Shown one piece after another: positions 44,750 through 54,442 of a stretch of DNA of 64,000 nt. Numbering within the stretch: the first letter of the stretch is position 1; the number at the start of each line of letters is the position of its first letter. Origin of the DNA: Micromonospora luteifusca (GTDB lineage: Bacteria; Actinomycetota; Actinomycetes; Mycobacteriales; Micromonosporaceae); contig NZ_JAFBBP010000001.1 of the NCBI RefSeq assembly GCF_016907275.1, positions 992,001 through 1,056,000 of the forward strand. Direction: 5' to 3'. Below the pieces are notes generated by a model, which saw only the letters and a program-made list of their open reading frames with translations, was not told the DNA's origin and did no database searches. A program made the position numbers and the translations under genes.

Positions 44750-45460
44750 TCAGAAGTGCCGCAGCAGGTCGCGGAACGCGGCCAGCCGCAGGACACCGGC
44801 GTCGGTCGGGTCCAGCTCGTCGTCTTCCAACACCCAGGTGTTCTCGTTCGGAATGAACACCGCGTTCAGCCCGGCAGCCCGCGCCGGCAGGATATCCGAC
44901 TTCGGGGAGTTGCCGATCATCCAGGCACCGGACGGGTCGAAGCCGTGTTCCCGCACCAGCCACCGGTACGTCTCGACGGTCTTCTCGGCGACGATGTGCG
45001 CGGCCCGGAAGTGGTGCAGCAGCCCGCAGGCGTCCAGCTTGCGTTGCTGCTCCGCCCGGTCCCCCTTGGTCAGCAGCAGCAGTTCGTACCGGCCGGCCAG
45101 CTCGTCGAGCGCGTCGGCCACGCCGGGCATCAGCTCGACCCGGTGCTCGACGAGGGCCATCGACAGCCGGTCGATCTCCTTGCGCTCGGCGTCGGTGGTG
45201 GGCCGCTCACGCAGCCGCTCCAGGCACTCGGCCAGACTGCGCAGGAAGACCTTGCTGCCGTACCCGTGTGCCACCGCATTGGCCCGCTCGATGTCGTCGA
45301 GGATCATCCGGATCTCGGCCCGATCCAGGGTGGGGTGGTCGAGCCACTCGAGGAAGTCGTCGATCACCCGCTCGAAGACGACGTTGTTCTCCCACAACGT
45401 GTCGTCCGCGTCGAAGATCAGCACCTGTGCCTGCCGCCGGGCCGTCTCGCTGACCGTCAT
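44750..45460 (-). CDS. HAD-superfamily hydrolase
   Basis: 236 residues. Motif I is FDADDTLWENN (nucleophile Asp), motif II ELLLLTKGD (Thr), motif III the Lys in AEKTVETY, and motif IV MIGNSPKSDILPARAAG (Asp). The cap is helical, as in subfamily I. It is probably a cytoplasmic phosphatase of a small metabolite. Single gene flanked by tandem repeats downstream and a TetR gene upstream. Confidence 0.92.
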   Translation of the reverse strand: MTVSETARRQAQVLIFDADDTLWENNVVFERVIDDFLEWLDHPTLDRAEIRMILDDIERANAVAHGYGSKVFLRSLAECLERLRERPTTDAERKEIDRLSMALVEHRVELMPGVADALDELAGRYELLLLTKGDRAEQQRKLDACGLLHHFRAAHIVAEKTVETYRWLVREHGFDPSGAWMIGNSPKSDILPARAAGLNAVFIPNENTWVLEDDELDPTDAGVLRLAAFRDLLRHF

Positions 45461-45544
45461 GCCATCTCCTTCTCGTGCCCACTCTGGGAAAGGCCGAGGA
45501 AACAGGATAGGCGCGAGATGGGCCAGCCATTTCTCGGCGCGATG

Positions 45545-46129
45545 TCACGGCCAGCGCAGCAACCGTTGTGCGATCAACGCCTCCCGCTCCTCCTGCCCCT
45601 CGGGTCGGAGTCGGCCGCCCCGGGTGAGCATCACGACGCCGTGCAGCAGGCTCCAGCCCACCTCGGTGAGGGTGTCCGGGTCCCGGCCCTCGGCCAGCGG
45701 GGTCAGGGCCGCACGCAGCTCGGCGAAGACCGCCCGGGGCGCGGCCGGCACCCCATCGACGCCGAGGGCCAGGTCGGGGGTCAGCGCGAGCATCGCGTCA
45801 TAGACCTCCGGATTCGTGTACGCGAAGTCGAGGTACGCGCTCGCGACCGCCGGCCAGGCACCCTCGGGGTTGCCGGCGGCCTCCGCGTGCGCCTCGGCGA
45901 GGTCGGCGGCCAGGTCGGCGAAGGCGCACACGGCGACGGCGGCGATAAGCGCCTCCAGATCGGCGAAGTGCCGATAGATGTCGCCCATGTCGATCTGGGT
46001 TCGTTCGGCGAGCCGTCGGGTGGTCACACCCGCCCAGCCCTCCGCCTCGGCCAGCTCTCGCGCGACCGCCACGATGAGGTCACGCCGGTCCTGTTCGGTG
46101 GCCTTCTCGGAAGGTCCGGGCACGTCCAC
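45545..46129 (-). CDS. TetR-family transcriptional regulator
   Basis: About 194 residues. DLIVAVARELAEAEGWAGVT, TRRLAERTQIDMGDIYRHF is the TetR helix-turn-helix, followed by a C-terminal ligand domain (TetR_C-like) with LTPDLALGVDGVPAAPRAVF. GTG 46129 starts the protein just before the charged linker; longer starts have no family sequence. Divergent from the LtrA gene 173 bp away, the usual arrangement for a local repressor, so LtrA is its likely target. Confidence 0.88.
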   Translation of the reverse strand: MDVPGPSEKATEQDRRDLIVAVARELAEAEGWAGVTTRRLAERTQIDMGDIYRHFADLEALIAAVAVCAFADLAADLAEAHAEAAGNPEGAWPAVASAYLDFAYTNPEVYDAMLALTPDLALGVDGVPAAPRAVFAELRAALTPLAEGRDPDTLTEVGWSLLHGVVMLTRGGRLRPEGQEEREALIAQRLLRWP

Positions 46130-46301
46130 GAGCGTAGAGGCGTACACCTGCCGTAGCGGTCGGGTGACGGATTGGTGACTGTTGTGGTGGGCCGGCCCCT
46201 TCGCTCCACGTGCCACAGCCGCCCCCTGGCTCGTTAGGCGAGGAGATCACCGCGACGGGAGGGCACGTGGTCGTTCGGCGACACCGGCGCGTGGCGAGCC
46301 G

Positions 46302-47501
46302 ATGAGGAACACCCCCGACAGACTGTTGCGCAGCGAAGCCACCCGCCAGCGGGCCACCTTTCTGGAGCTCTTCCTCGACCTGGTCTTCGTCTTCGCCCTC
46401 ACCCGGATCTCGGCGCGGCTGATCGAAGACTTCACCGACGGCCAGCGCGGCGTGTACGCGGGCCTCGGCCAGGCTCTGCTGCTGTTCCTGGCGCTGTGGG
46501 CGGTCTGGTCGGTGACGGTCTGGTCGACGAGTTGGCTGGACCCGGACGCCCCGATCGTCCAGACCGTCATCATCATGACGTTGGTCGGTGCCATGACGAT
46601 GGCCGTCGCCGTGCCACACGGCTTCGGCGCACGCGCCTCCCTCTTCGCCATCACCCTGGTGACCCTCCAGATCGGCCGAGTGATGTTCTTCTACGTCGCC
46701 GGGCACGGCCGGCCGGACCCCCAACAGTCGATCCGGATCCTGTTCTGGTTCGGCCTGAGCGCACCGCTCTGGATCGTCGGCGGGCTGGTCAACGACGGCA
46801 CGGTTCGCGGGGCACTCTGGACCCTCGCCGTGCTGACCGACTACACCGGGCTGTTCCTTGGCTGGCCGACCCCCCGACTCGGCGCGCGACGGCTCGGCGT
46901 CCAGATGATCGCGGCCGAGCACCTGGCCGAGCGCTACCAACAGTTCCTCCTCATCGCTCTCGGCGAGGCGATCTTCGTTATCGGCCTCGCCTTCAGCGGC
47001 AGCGAGTTCCACACCGACCAGACTGGTGGGTTCGTCCTGGCGCTGGCGAGCACAGTCCTGCTCTGGCGGATCTACTTCCACGTGGCGGGAGGAATGCTGG
47101 GCACCGCCGTCGACCGTTCCCGCAACCCGGCCCGACTCGCTACCGACATGGCGTTCGCCCACATGGTCATGATCGCGGGGATCGTGCTCACCGGCGTCGG
47201 CTTCGAGCTGTTCATCGCCGAGCCGCTCGGGCACCTCCCGGCGACCTGGCTCATCCCCATCTTCGGCGGCCCGGTGCTCTTCCTCGCCGGACGATCGGCA
47301 CTCGAATACCAGGTCTTCGGTCGGGTGTCCCGGTCCCGGCTGGCCGGCCTGCTGGCCTTCGGCCTGCTGATCCCGGCAGCACTGCACCTCCAGCCGCTCA
47401 CCGCCGGCGCGGTCGCCGCCGTGGTGCTGCTCGGCGTCGCCGGGGCGGACGCGCGACGATCCCGCCACCGGTCGCCGGAGACGCCCACGCCCCCGTACTA
47501 G
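46302..47501 (+). CDS. Low-temperature-requirement A (LtrA) family membrane protein
   Basis: 399 residues from ATG 46302. LELFLDLVFVFALTRISARL opens the LtrA domain; later AEHLAERYQQFLLIALGEAI carries the conserved GE motif. About ten membrane helices. LtrA was named from Listeria, where mutants grow poorly in the cold; the biochemical role is unknown. Probably controlled by the divergent TetR gene. Confidence 0.92.
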   Translation: MRNTPDRLLRSEATRQRATFLELFLDLVFVFALTRISARLIEDFTDGQRGVYAGLGQALLLFLALWAVWSVTVWSTSWLDPDAPIVQTVIIMTLVGAMTMAVAVPHGFGARASLFAITLVTLQIGRVMFFYVAGHGRPDPQQSIRILFWFGLSAPLWIVGGLVNDGTVRGALWTLAVLTDYTGLFLGWPTPRLGARRLGVQMIAAEHLAERYQQFLLIALGEAIFVIGLAFSGSEFHTDQTGGFVLALASTVLLWRIYFHVAGGMLGTAVDRSRNPARLATDMAFAHMVMIAGIVLTGVGFELFIAEPLGHLPATWLIPIFGGPVLFLAGRSALEYQVFGRVSRSRLAGLLAFGLLIPAALHLQPLTAGAVAAVVLLGVAGADARRSRHRSPETPTPPY

Positions 47502-47529
47502 GGTCTGTGTCGAAGCCCATGGCTGAGGG

Positions 47530-48648
47530 TCAGCCGCAGAGGGCCTTGTTCAGGAACGCGTCGACGGCGTCGTCCGGGTCACCGTCGAAGTCGGGCGTGA
47601 GCACGATCGTGACCTGGTGGCGCCGGTCTTCGGTCAGGTAGGACCAGGACTGGTACGCCAGGGCATCGCCGTCGTTGCCGTACACACGAACCCCGCACGA
47701 GGTGTCCCGCCACCAGGCCAGCCCGAGTCCGTACCTTCCGCCCTCGACACCCGGCGTCATCATTTCCTTGAGTAGGTGATCCGGCAGGAGGCGCCCACCG
47801 AGCAGTGCGGCGAAGAACCGGTTGAGGTCACTCGTCGTGGAGATCATCTCGCCGCCTGCGCCCAGCACCGACGGGTTCATCTCCGTGTAGTCGAGAAGGC
47901 TCCGCTCGCTGTCCTGCCCTGTCGGCACGTAGCCGTGCGGATGCGGGCCGGCAATTCGCGAAGATGTTCCCGGTACCGAGGTGTCGCGCAGCCGCAACGG
48001 TGTGATGACTCGGCGCTTGATCTCCTCCCCGTACGACTGGCCGGTGACCTCCTCGACGATCTGGCCGAGCAGAAGGTAGGCGGTGTTCGAGTACGCGAAA
48101 GCCGAACCCGGAGGTTCGAAGACCGGCGGGTTGGCCACCGCCCGCTGAACGAGCTCGGCCGGGCTCCAGGTCCGCCACCGGTTGTTCAGGAACTCCGGCC
48201 CCGGCGGCATCGGCAGGGTACGCACATAGTCGTACAGGCCGCTGGTGTGGTTGAGCAGTTGGCGCAGGGTGATGCGGTGACCGTCCGGAACGGCTCCGGG
48301 AAGCCATCGGTCGACCGTGTCGTCCAGCCGCAGCCGCCCCTCGTCGACAAGTTGCAGGACGACGGTGGCGACGAACGTCTTCGTGATGCTGCCTATCCGG
48401 AACCGGCCCCCCACCGGGGCCGGCCGTGGCTTGCCCAACTCAGCGACACCGCTGGCGCCTCGCCACACGCCATGCTCGTCACGCACCTCCGCCAACGCAC
48501 CCACCGCGCCGGCGGCCACGACGTCGTCCAGCCGCTTCTGCAGCCCGCCGCGGTCCGCGTCCTTCGATGCGGCGCTGGCTACGGCCGGCACCCCGATCAC
48601 CGCCAAAGCCGTGGTCACAGTGACCAACGCCCGATGTACTCGCTTCAT
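47530..48648 (-). CDS. Secreted serine hydrolase / DD-peptidase-like (class C beta-lactamase fold)
   Basis: 372 residues from ATG 48648 with a signal peptide (ALVTVTTALAVIGVPAVASA). The S-x-x-K nucleophile is in RIGSITKTFVATV and Y-x-N in FAYSNTAYLLLG. The third motif is less clear, perhaps YGNDGDALAYQS. This matches D-alanyl-D-alanine carboxypeptidase / esterase family members of actinobacteria. It probably acts on cell-wall peptides or esters outside the cell. Confidence 0.92.
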   Translation of the reverse strand: MKRVHRALVTVTTALAVIGVPAVASAASKDADRGGLQKRLDDVVAAGAVGALAEVRDEHGVWRGASGVAELGKPRPAPVGGRFRIGSITKTFVATVVLQLVDEGRLRLDDTVDRWLPGAVPDGHRITLRQLLNHTSGLYDYVRTLPMPPGPEFLNNRWRTWSPAELVQRAVANPPVFEPPGSAFAYSNTAYLLLGQIVEEVTGQSYGEEIKRRVITPLRLRDTSVPGTSSRIAGPHPHGYVPTGQDSERSLLDYTEMNPSVLGAGGEMISTTSDLNRFFAALLGGRLLPDHLLKEMMTPGVEGGRYGLGLAWWRDTSCGVRVYGNDGDALAYQSWSYLTEDRRHQVTIVLTPDFDGDPDDAVDAFLNKALCG

Positions 48649-48837
48649 CCCGACCCCCTGGGAACAGTTCGTCGAGATCGATCCTGAACCAGTAGGCGCG
48701 ACGGACATATCCGGGAACCCCCGGAACTACCCCCGACAGCAGATCCGGGCGAACCCCTCGTCGCGCGTCTCCTCGACGAAGCACGAACGTCGATTCCGTC
48801 TATGATCCAGCGGCGACGCGACCGACGGGGGCACGCA

Positions 48838-49494
48838 GTGATCAAGGCGATCTTCTTCGATGTCGGTGGGACGATTCTCGACGAGTCCCGCGAGTTCGCG
48901 ACCTGGGCGGACTGGCTCGGCGTTCCGCGGCACACGTTCTCGGCGGTCTTCGGTGCGGTGATCGCCCGGGGTCTGGACTATCAGGAGACGTTCCGCGTCT
49001 TCCGGCCCGATTTCGATCTCGCGGCCGAGTTGGAGCGCCGAGCGGCTGCCGGCAAGCCCGAGTCGTTCGGCGAAGACGACCTCTACCCCGACGCGCGAGC
49101 CTGCCTGACCTCCCTGCGGGATCAGGGTCTGTTCGTGGGCCTGGCTGGCAACCAGCCGGCTCATGCTGAAGCGCTTCTCCGCGCCCTCGACCTCCCCGTG
49201 GACGCGGTCGGCACCTCGCACGGTTGGGGCGTGGCGAAGCCGGCATCAGCCTTCTTCGAGCGGGTCGTCCGCGAGGGCGGTGGCGATCCGTCCTCGATCC
49301 TCTACGTCGGCGATCGGCCCGACAACGACGTACGCCCGGCCCTGCGGGTCGGTATGAAGACGTGTCTGATCCGGCGCGGTCCGTGGGGGCACATCCTCGA
49401 CCTCCCGGCCGTGGCCGAGCAGTGCCTGTTCCGCATCGACTCGCTGGACGAACTCCCGAGCCTGGTCGCGAAGCACAACGCGGCAAGCGGCTAG
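48838..49494 (+). CDS. HAD-superfamily hydrolase
   Basis: 218 residues from GTG 48838. Motif I is FFDVGGTILDES, where the second Asp of DxD is replaced by Gly, as in some HAD phosphatases and dehalogenase-like members. Motif II is VGLAGNQ, the Lys is in WGVAKPASAFF, and motif IV is LYVGDRPDNDVRPALRVG. Small helical cap. Divergent from the serine hydrolase gene. Substrate unknown. Confidence 0.88.
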   Translation: MIKAIFFDVGGTILDESREFATWADWLGVPRHTFSAVFGAVIARGLDYQETFRVFRPDFDLAAELERRAAAGKPESFGEDDLYPDARACLTSLRDQGLFVGLAGNQPAHAEALLRALDLPVDAVGTSHGWGVAKPASAFFERVVREGGGDPSSILYVGDRPDNDVRPALRVGMKTCLIRRGPWGHILDLPAVAEQCLFRIDSLDELPSLVAKHNAASG

Positions 49495-49519
49495 GTGCCC
49501 TGACGGCCGTGCCGGTCAC

Positions 49520-49595
49520 ATGATCGCGCTCGATCCAGGATCGAGTGGCCTCCCGGCGCCAGGGACACCACTACAACGTGGATCGAGCGCATCAT
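49520..49595. terminator. Inverted repeat between convergent genes
   Basis: ATGATCGCGCTCGATCCA (49520-49537) is matched by TGGATCGAGCGCATCAT (49579-49595) with one bulged base. The 41-nt loop is longer than usual. It lies between the HAD and GH63 stops. Confidence 0.5.
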
Positions 49596-49609
49596 GCAAA
49601 GGCCGGGCG

Positions 49610-52318
49610 TCAGCGGCGCAGGGTGAGGATCAGGTCGGCCACCAGGGCGGTCCAGCCGGTCTGGTGCCAGGCACCCAGGCCGGCCCCGTTGTCGCCGTGG
49701 AAGTACTCGGGGAACGCGATCAGGTCCCGCCAGTCCGGATGGGTCTGGAACATCTGAGCGGCACCGTAGATCGGCCGTCGGCCCCAGTCGTCCTGAGTGA
49801 AGAGTGAGATCAGCCGAGCGGAGAGGTCGTCGGCGATCTCGTCGAGGGTGTGCTTCACCCCGGAGCGGGTCGGATATTCCACCTGAAGGTCGTCGCCAAA
49901 GAACGCCGCGTAGTCCCGCAGCGCACTGATCAGCAGGAAGTTCGTCGGCATCCAGATCGGACCCCGCCAGTTCGAGTTGCCGCCGAACAGGCCGCTGGTC
50001 GACTCGGCCGGCTCGTAGCCGACGGAGAACTCCTGCCCGCCGAGGGTGACGGAGAACGGCTTGTCGAGGTGGGCGCGGGACAGTGTCCGCAGGCCGAAGT
50101 CGGAGAGGAACTCGTCGGAGTCCAACATCCGGGCGAGCAGTCGGACCACCTGGTCCGGGCCGACCATGGACAGCAGCCGCTGCTGCCGGCCGTCCGGGCC
50201 CAGCCGGCGGGTGCCGATCACCTGGGCGTACTCCGGGCGGTTGGTGAGGAACCAGCGCAACCGCGCGCCCAACTCCGGTAGGCGGTGCAGGGTCTTCGCG
50301 GTGAGCCGGGTCGTCGCGGCCAACGGCAGCAGACCGACGACGGAACGGACCTTCAGCGGCACCTTCGTGCCGTCGGCGAGGCGCAGCACGTCGTAGAAGA
50401 AGGCATCCTCGTCGTCCCACAACCCCTGCTCGTACGCGGCGGCGGCGATGTAGGCGAAGTGCTCGAAGAACTTCGTGGCGGTGTCCACCCAGGTCCGGTC
50501 GTGCTCGGCCAGCACGATCGCCATGTCCAGCATGTTCAGCGCGTACATGGCCATCCAGCCGGTGCCGTCGGACTGCTCCAGCACACCGGCCACCGGCAGC
50601 GCCGCCGAGCGGTCGAACGGCCCGACGTTGTCCAGCCCGAGGAAACCGCCCTCGAAGACGTTGTTGCCGCCGGTGTCCTTACGGTTGACCCACCAGGTGA
50701 AGTTGAGCAGCAACTTGTGCATCACCCGGGCCAGGAACTCGTAGTCCCGGCCGCCGTCGATCTCGAACACCTTCAGCGCCGCCCATGCGTGCACCGGCGG
50801 GTTCACGTCGCCGAACGCCCACTCGTACGCCGGGATCTGCCCGTTGGGGTGCAGGTACCACTCGCGCAGCAGGAGCAGTAGCTGCTCCTTGGCGAAGCCG
50901 GGGTCGACCCGGGCGATGCTGACGCAGTGGAAGGCCAGGTCCCAGGCCGCGTACCAGGGGTACTCCCAGGGGTCGGGCATGGAGATGACGTCGAAGCTGG
51001 TCATGTGCCACCAGGCGCTGTTGCGCCCGTGCCGGCGCCCGGCCGGCGGTGGTGTCGAGCCCGGGTCGCCTTCGAGCCAGCGCTTGACGTCGAAGTGGTA
51101 GAACTGCTTGCCCCACATCAACCCGGCGATGGCCTGCCGGGCCACCAGCGCCTCGTCCTGGGAGGCGGCCGGCGGGATCACCCCGGCGAAGAACCGGTTC
51201 GCCTCGGCCCGCCGCGCCCAGACCACCGCCTCGAAGCCGTCGCTGAGGTCCGCCGGGGGCGGCGGCGCGGCGGCCGGCGGTGCCGCGGTACGGGTCAGCC
51301 GCAGCCGGATCTGGCGCTGCCCACCGGCCGGCACGTCGAGCACGTAGTGCAGGGCGCCCTTGGTGCCCTCCCGCGCCGGGTTGACCGTGGCCGCGCCGTT
51401 GACCACGTGGTCGTTGATGCCGTCCTTCGGGTACGGCGAGCGGCCGGGCAGGCCCCAGAGCCGCTCGGCGTTGGTGTCGTTGTCACAGAGCAGCGGCACC
51501 GGCCCGCCGTCGCCCTCCAGCAGCAGTTGGCCGAGCACCCGGTGCTCGCCGACGAGCCGGGTGCCCTGGCCGGTCAGCCGGGGGATCCGGTCGCCGCCGG
51601 GCAGGCCCCAGGCCCAGGTGTTGCGGAACCACAGGGTGGGCAGCACGTGCAGGGTCTCCGCCCGGTCGGCCCGGTTGGTGACGGTCACCACGATGCAGAG
51701 ATCGGTGGGGGACGCCTTGGCGTAGTCGACGGTCACCGCCCAGTACCGGTCGTCGTCGAAGATCCCGGTGTCCACCAGCTCGTACTCGGTGTCGTCGCGG
51801 CCGCGCAGCGCGTTCACCGCGACGAGTTCGTCGTACGGGAAGGCTGCCTGCGGGTAGTGGTAGCGCCAGCGCATCCAGGAGTGGGTGGGCGTGGAGTCCT
51901 CGTACCACCAGTACTCCTTGACGTCCTCCCCGTGGTTGCCGCTGTCTCCCCCGAGCCCGAACATCCGCTCCTTGAGGATCGGGTCCCTGCCGTTCCACAG
52001 CGCAAGAGCGAAGGCGAACGTCTGTCGTTCGTCGCAGACGCCGGCCATCCCGTCTTCATTCCACCGGTAGGCTCTGGACCGCGCGTGGTCATGCGGAAAG
52101 TAGTCCCAGGCCGTACCGTGCTCGCTGTAGTCCTCCCGTACCGTCCCCCACGCCCGTTCGGACAGATAGGGACCCCATGCGCGCCAGTCCTGCTCCCCCG
52201 AGTCGGCCTGGGCGAGCCGGAGCCGCTCAGCGTCGGGTGGCGAGGCGTCGGAGGACGATCGGTCAGTGATCACGTGCACATCTTCGACGCCGCCGCGGTA
52301 CTTGACCACAGCGGCCAT
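49610..52318 (-). CDS. GH63-type alpha-glucosidase
   Basis: 902 residues from ATG 52318. It has the large (alpha/alpha)6 architecture: SERAWGTVREDYSEHGTAWD, TPTHSWMRWRYHYPQAAFPY, then HMTSFDVISMPDPWEYPWYA and AAWDLAFHCVSIARVDPGFA (general acid region) and FGGNSNWRGPIWMPTNFLL near the C-terminus. Bacterial GH63 enzymes cleave alpha-glucosides, in some cases glucosylglycerate or mannosylglycerate. No signal peptide, so cytoplasmic. Divergent, 42 bp apart, from a debranching-type enzyme, implying shared glucan metabolism. Confidence 0.9.
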   Translation of the reverse strand: MAAVVKYRGGVEDVHVITDRSSSDASPPDAERLRLAQADSGEQDWRAWGPYLSERAWGTVREDYSEHGTAWDYFPHDHARSRAYRWNEDGMAGVCDERQTFAFALALWNGRDPILKERMFGLGGDSGNHGEDVKEYWWYEDSTPTHSWMRWRYHYPQAAFPYDELVAVNALRGRDDTEYELVDTGIFDDDRYWAVTVDYAKASPTDLCIVVTVTNRADRAETLHVLPTLWFRNTWAWGLPGGDRIPRLTGQGTRLVGEHRVLGQLLLEGDGGPVPLLCDNDTNAERLWGLPGRSPYPKDGINDHVVNGAATVNPAREGTKGALHYVLDVPAGGQRQIRLRLTRTAAPPAAAPPPPADLSDGFEAVVWARRAEANRFFAGVIPPAASQDEALVARQAIAGLMWGKQFYHFDVKRWLEGDPGSTPPPAGRRHGRNSAWWHMTSFDVISMPDPWEYPWYAAWDLAFHCVSIARVDPGFAKEQLLLLLREWYLHPNGQIPAYEWAFGDVNPPVHAWAALKVFEIDGGRDYEFLARVMHKLLLNFTWWVNRKDTGGNNVFEGGFLGLDNVGPFDRSAALPVAGVLEQSDGTGWMAMYALNMLDMAIVLAEHDRTWVDTATKFFEHFAYIAAAAYEQGLWDDEDAFFYDVLRLADGTKVPLKVRSVVGLLPLAATTRLTAKTLHRLPELGARLRWFLTNRPEYAQVIGTRRLGPDGRQQRLLSMVGPDQVVRLLARMLDSDEFLSDFGLRTLSRAHLDKPFSVTLGGQEFSVGYEPAESTSGLFGGNSNWRGPIWMPTNFLLISALRDYAAFFGDDLQVEYPTRSGVKHTLDEIADDLSARLISLFTQDDWGRRPIYGAAQMFQTHPDWRDLIAFPEYFHGDNGAGLGAWHQTGWTALVADLILTLRR

Positions 52319-52360
52319 TCTCGTCGTGGCGTGTTACACCCCGCCGCCGGTGGAGGAAAG

Positions 52361-54304
52361 TTGATTGACATTCACTTCGGCCCGCAGGTCTGCGGCGATC
52401 TGACCAGCGCGGCCAGCCGGGAGTGGTTGGTCCCCGACGGTCTCGGCGGATATGCGATGGGCACCGCCGCCGGGCTGCGGACGCGTCGCTACCACGGTCT
52501 GCTGGTGGTCCCCGGTGAAACCCCGGCGTCCCGTCAAGTGGGACTGGTCAGTCTGGACCCGGCGGTCACCCTGCCGTCCGGCGCGCGGGTGCGGCTCGGC
52601 GCGCACGAGTGGTCCTCGGGCGACGTGGACCCGCGCGGCTTCGAGCTGTTGGAACGCTTCGACCTGGTCGACGGGCTGCCCCGGTGGCGGTGGCGGATCG
52701 GCGCGGTGGTGATCGAGCGGGAGTTGGCCATGCTGCCCGGCCGCTCCTGCGTGGCAGTGGTGCACCGGCTGGTCGCCGGCGGGCCCGTCCGACTGGAGTT
52801 GTCGGCCGCCTGCACCTGGCGCGACGCGCACGGCGAACGGCGGGCCGACGGCCCGACCCCGCAGGTCGAGTCGGTGGCCGACGGTGCGGTGGTCGAGGGC
52901 GCGTACCGGCTGGCCGGCCCGGGCTGGACGCCCGAGGGGCAGTGGTGGCTGGGCGTGCACCACCGGGAGGAGGCCAACCGGGGTCTGCAGCCGGACGAGG
53001 ACCTCTGGTACGCGGGACGCTTCGCCGGCGAGCTGGAACGCCCCGGCGACACGGTGTCGGTGCGGGCCTGGGCCGGTCAGCTCGACCTGGAACCCGGGCC
53101 GGCGGAGGGCATCGTGGCGACGGCCCGGCGACGCAACCGGCAGGTGGTGGCGACGGCGAAGCCCGCCGACGACGTGGAGGCCACCCTGGCGCTGGCCGCC
53201 GACGCGTTCGTGGTGCGCACCAACGACACGGCGGCGGACGTGGTCGCCGGCTACCCGTGGTTCGGGGCCTGGTCCCGGGACACGATGATCTCCTACGAGG
53301 GGTTGTTCCTCTGCACCGGTCGCGCCGACCTGGGAAGGGCGCTGCTGCGGTCGTACGCGGCGACGCTGTCCGAGGGGATGCTGGCCAACACGGCCGACAC
53401 CGGTCGGGTGGAGTACAACACCGTCGACGGCACGCTGTGGTTCCTGCACGCGGTGAGCCGGCACGTCACCGTCACCGGTGACACCGACCTCGGCGACGAG
53501 TTGCTGCCCGCGCTGCGTGCCGTGATCGACGCCCATGTGGCCGGCACGCGGTACGGGATCGCCGTCGACCCGGCCGACGGGCTGCTCACCCAGGGCGCCC
53601 CGGGCACCGCGCTGACCTGGATGGACGCCCGGGTGTACGGCGTGCCGGTCACCCCTCGTACCGGCAAGCCGGTCGAGGTCAACGCGTTGTGGATCAACGG
53701 GTTGGCCGGGCTCGCCGAGTTGGCCGAGCTGGCCGGGCAGGACGCGGACGAGCTGTGGCGACGGCACCGGCAGGCAACCGCCTCGTTCCGGGAGCGCTTC
53801 CCGGCCCCGACCGGCTGGCTGCACGACGTGCTGGACGCGCCTGCGCCGGCGTACCCGCTGGGTGGGGCCGCCCTGCACGACGACGACGCGCTGCGCCCCA
53901 ACCAACTGCTGGCCTGGTCGCTGCCGTTCGCACCCCTGGAGCCGGACGAGACGACGCTTCGCCGCATCGCGGGTGGGCTGCTCACCCCGCTCGGGCCGCG
54001 CAGCCTCGCCCCGGACGCGCCGGAGTTCGTGGGCCGGCACCGGGGTGGCCCGGCCGACCGGGACGGGGGCTACCACCAGGGCACGGTCTGGCCGTGGCTG
54101 CTCGGCCCGTACGTCGATGCCGCCCACAGGGGAAAGATGTCAGTCGATGACGTGTTCGTCGGCATTGAGGCCCATCTGACCGAATATGGGCTAGGATCGG
54201 TAAGCGAGACGGCCGACGGTGTCGCGCCGCACGCCGCCACCGGCTGCCCATTCCAGGCGTGGTCGGTAGCGGAGCTGCTGCGGGTACGCCGAAAGGGCCA
54301 GTAG
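52361..54304 (+). CDS. Glycogen-debranching-type amylo-alpha-1,6-glucosidase
   Basis: 647 residues. Start TTG 52361 follows GGAGG by 4 nt; no better start is near. The N-terminal domain (REWLVPDGLGGYAMGTAAGL, RTRRYHGLLV) is typical of archaeal/bacterial GDE N-domains. The C-terminal GDE domain has GYPWFGAWSRDTMISYEGLF, with the catalytic acid region, TWMDARVYGVPVTPRTGKPV, EVNALWING and GGYHQGTVWPWLLGPY. It removes alpha-1,6-linked glucose stubs. First of a + strand run with the GT4 gene. Confidence 0.92.
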   Translation: MIDIHFGPQVCGDLTSAASREWLVPDGLGGYAMGTAAGLRTRRYHGLLVVPGETPASRQVGLVSLDPAVTLPSGARVRLGAHEWSSGDVDPRGFELLERFDLVDGLPRWRWRIGAVVIERELAMLPGRSCVAVVHRLVAGGPVRLELSAACTWRDAHGERRADGPTPQVESVADGAVVEGAYRLAGPGWTPEGQWWLGVHHREEANRGLQPDEDLWYAGRFAGELERPGDTVSVRAWAGQLDLEPGPAEGIVATARRRNRQVVATAKPADDVEATLALAADAFVVRTNDTAADVVAGYPWFGAWSRDTMISYEGLFLCTGRADLGRALLRSYAATLSEGMLANTADTGRVEYNTVDGTLWFLHAVSRHVTVTGDTDLGDELLPALRAVIDAHVAGTRYGIAVDPADGLLTQGAPGTALTWMDARVYGVPVTPRTGKPVEVNALWINGLAGLAELAELAGQDADELWRRHRQATASFRERFPAPTGWLHDVLDAPAPAYPLGGAALHDDDALRPNQLLAWSLPFAPLEPDETTLRRIAGGLLTPLGPRSLAPDAPEFVGRHRGGPADRDGGYHQGTVWPWLLGPYVDAAHRGKMSVDDVFVGIEAHLTEYGLGSVSETADGVAPHAATGCPFQAWSVAELLRVRRKGQ

Positions 54305-54442
54305 CGCTTTACACGACCGCAACGGTGGTGTCGCCGCTGGTTATCTCGATCCCGGCAGGATTGGCCCCGATCCAGACGCGACGGCGACATCGACTTCCGG
54401 TGTCGGTCGGCGCGCGCCCGGGGACAACTCAAAGGGGGCCGC

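Noticed and set aside
50927..52360. Upstream extension of the debranching enzyme frame
   Set aside because: It lies antisense to the GH63 gene and lacks family sequence; similarity begins at the TTG at 52361, which has a ribosome site.
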